A model generated the notes under the pieces. The model saw only the letters and a list, made by a program, of their open reading frames with translations. It was not told the DNA's origin and did not search any database. A stretch of 5,510 bases of DNA from DATNIC01 sp035604635 (lineage in GTDB: Bacteria; Vulcanimicrobiota; Vulcanimicrobiia; Vulcanimicrobiales; Vulcanimicrobiaceae), in the NCBI GenBank assembly GCA_035604635.1, contig DATNIC010000102.1:1-5510 (forward strand). The letters are read 5' to 3'. The stretch's first letter is position 1; every line of letters begins with the position of its first letter. Of the stretch, positions 5,173-5,510 are shown in pieces. The position numbers were made by a program, and so were the translations under genes.

Positions 5173-5510
5173 ATGCGCGTCAAACCCGAGATCGGGCGTT
5201 CGTACCAGAGTCAAACTCGAGTCGAAGAATGGATGACGGCCGAAAAGGCCGGCAACAAGGGCGTCGACGTCTTGTCGACGCCGATGCTTTTACAGATGGT
5301 CGAAGACGCGGCCATGCAGTGTATCGCCCCGACCCTGGAGGCGGGCGAAGTCACGCTCGGTACCCACATCGATCTCGCGCATCTCGCGGCGACCCCGGTT
5401 GGGCTGATCATTCGGGTCGAAGTCGAGGTGATCGCCTTCGATGGTCGCCGCGTCGAGTTCGCCTTCAACGCCTTCGATGAGCGCGAGAAGATTGCCGAGG
5501 GGACGCACGA
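5173..5510 (+). CDS. FlK-like hot-dog fold acyl-CoA thioesterase, partial (C-terminus off the right edge)
   Basis: The first 112 residues of a small cytoplasmic thioesterase of the fluoroacetyl-CoA thioesterase (FlK) superfamily, which hydrolyses short acyl-CoA thioesters. Recognisable blocks are VDVLSTPMLLQMVEDAA (31-47), GEVTLGTHIDLAHLAATPVG (58-77), VEVEVIAFDGRRVEF (82-96) and IAEGTH (107-112). Thr36, Glu44 and His70 match FlK Thr42, Glu50 and His76 at a constant offset of six, and Gly63 matches Gly69, so the active site looks intact. Members are about 125-140 residues long, so only about 15-30 are missing. Most relatives are uncharacterised thioesterases in organisms with no fluoroacetate, so true fluoroacetyl-CoA specificity is not implied. 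The start is the ATG preceded by GGAGG only 2 nt away; an in-frame GTG at 5164 is a less likely alternative. It is transcribed away from the efflux operon across an 80-bp gap. Confidence 0.92.
   Translation, partial: MRVKPEIGRSYQSQTRVEEWMTAEKAGNKGVDVLSTPMLLQMVEDAAMQCIAPTLEAGEVTLGTHIDLAHLAATPVGLIIRVEVEVIAFDGRRVEFAFNAFDEREKIAEGTH
5260..5282 (+). repeat. Perfect 9-bp inverted repeat with 5-nt loop inside the thioesterase gene
   Basis: GGCGTCGAC (5260-5268), loop GTCTT, then GTCGACGCC (5274-5282) form a perfect stem about 90 nt after the start codon. It covers codons for the conserved VDVLST motif. A shorter 5-bp stem (CGGCC/GGCCG around GAAAA, 5237-5251) precedes it by 8 nt. Neither is followed by a U-run, so this is not an intrinsic terminator; codon constraint in GC-rich DNA may explain both. 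Confidence 0.5.

Noticed and set aside
4428..5183. Minus-strand frame of 251 codons overlapping the adaptor, and opposing plus-strand frames at 3590-4309 and 4445-5065
   Set aside because: All are out of frame with the well-supported adaptor and have shadow-like Arg/Ala/Leu-rich composition.

Overview
The window is GC-rich, gene-dense DNA from a Gram-negative (two-membrane) bacterium. It encodes a TolC-type outer-membrane efflux protein and a matching periplasmic adaptor, which make sense only with an outer membrane. Base composition, tight gene packing and Pro/Gly-rich tails would fit a high-GC environmental lineage; Eremiobacterota/Vulcanimicrobiota-like is a guess, and nothing here proves taxonomy.

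Layout: four genes on the minus strand read leftward as one apparent operon, and one gene reads away from them on the plus strand. From right to left, the minus-strand genes are: a lipoprotein-type membrane-fusion (HlyD/AcrA-like) adaptor (5092-3740); a TolC/OEP-family outer-membrane channel (3743-2160), joined to the adaptor by a 4-nt ATGA overlap; a 374-aa protein with two tandem Lrp/AsnC-like units that most resembles a fused AhbA/NirD plus AhbB/NirL siroheme decarboxylase (2150-1026), 9 nt after the channel gene; and a family-5 peptide/nickel-type ABC-transporter substrate-binding protein (1048 to beyond position 1), which overlaps or directly abuts the third gene. The last gene is cut by the left edge.

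To the right, an 80-bp divergent intergenic region (5093-5172) contains a perfect 10-bp palindrome almost exactly at its centre. The plus-strand gene after it (5173 to beyond 5510) encodes a FlK-type hot-dog thioesterase. It keeps the Thr/Glu/His catalytic residues and their spacing, and is cut by the right edge.

How the genes may work together: the adaptor and channel form the periplasmic and outer-membrane parts of a tripartite exporter, but no inner-membrane pump is visible. The pump may lie left of the window or elsewhere in the genome. The siroheme-decarboxylase-like protein and the solute-binding protein in the same apparent operon are unexpected partners. The former could be a tetrapyrrole enzyme or a diverged regulator, and sequence alone does not decide. 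No RNA genes, mobile elements, CRISPR arrays or convincing terminators were seen.
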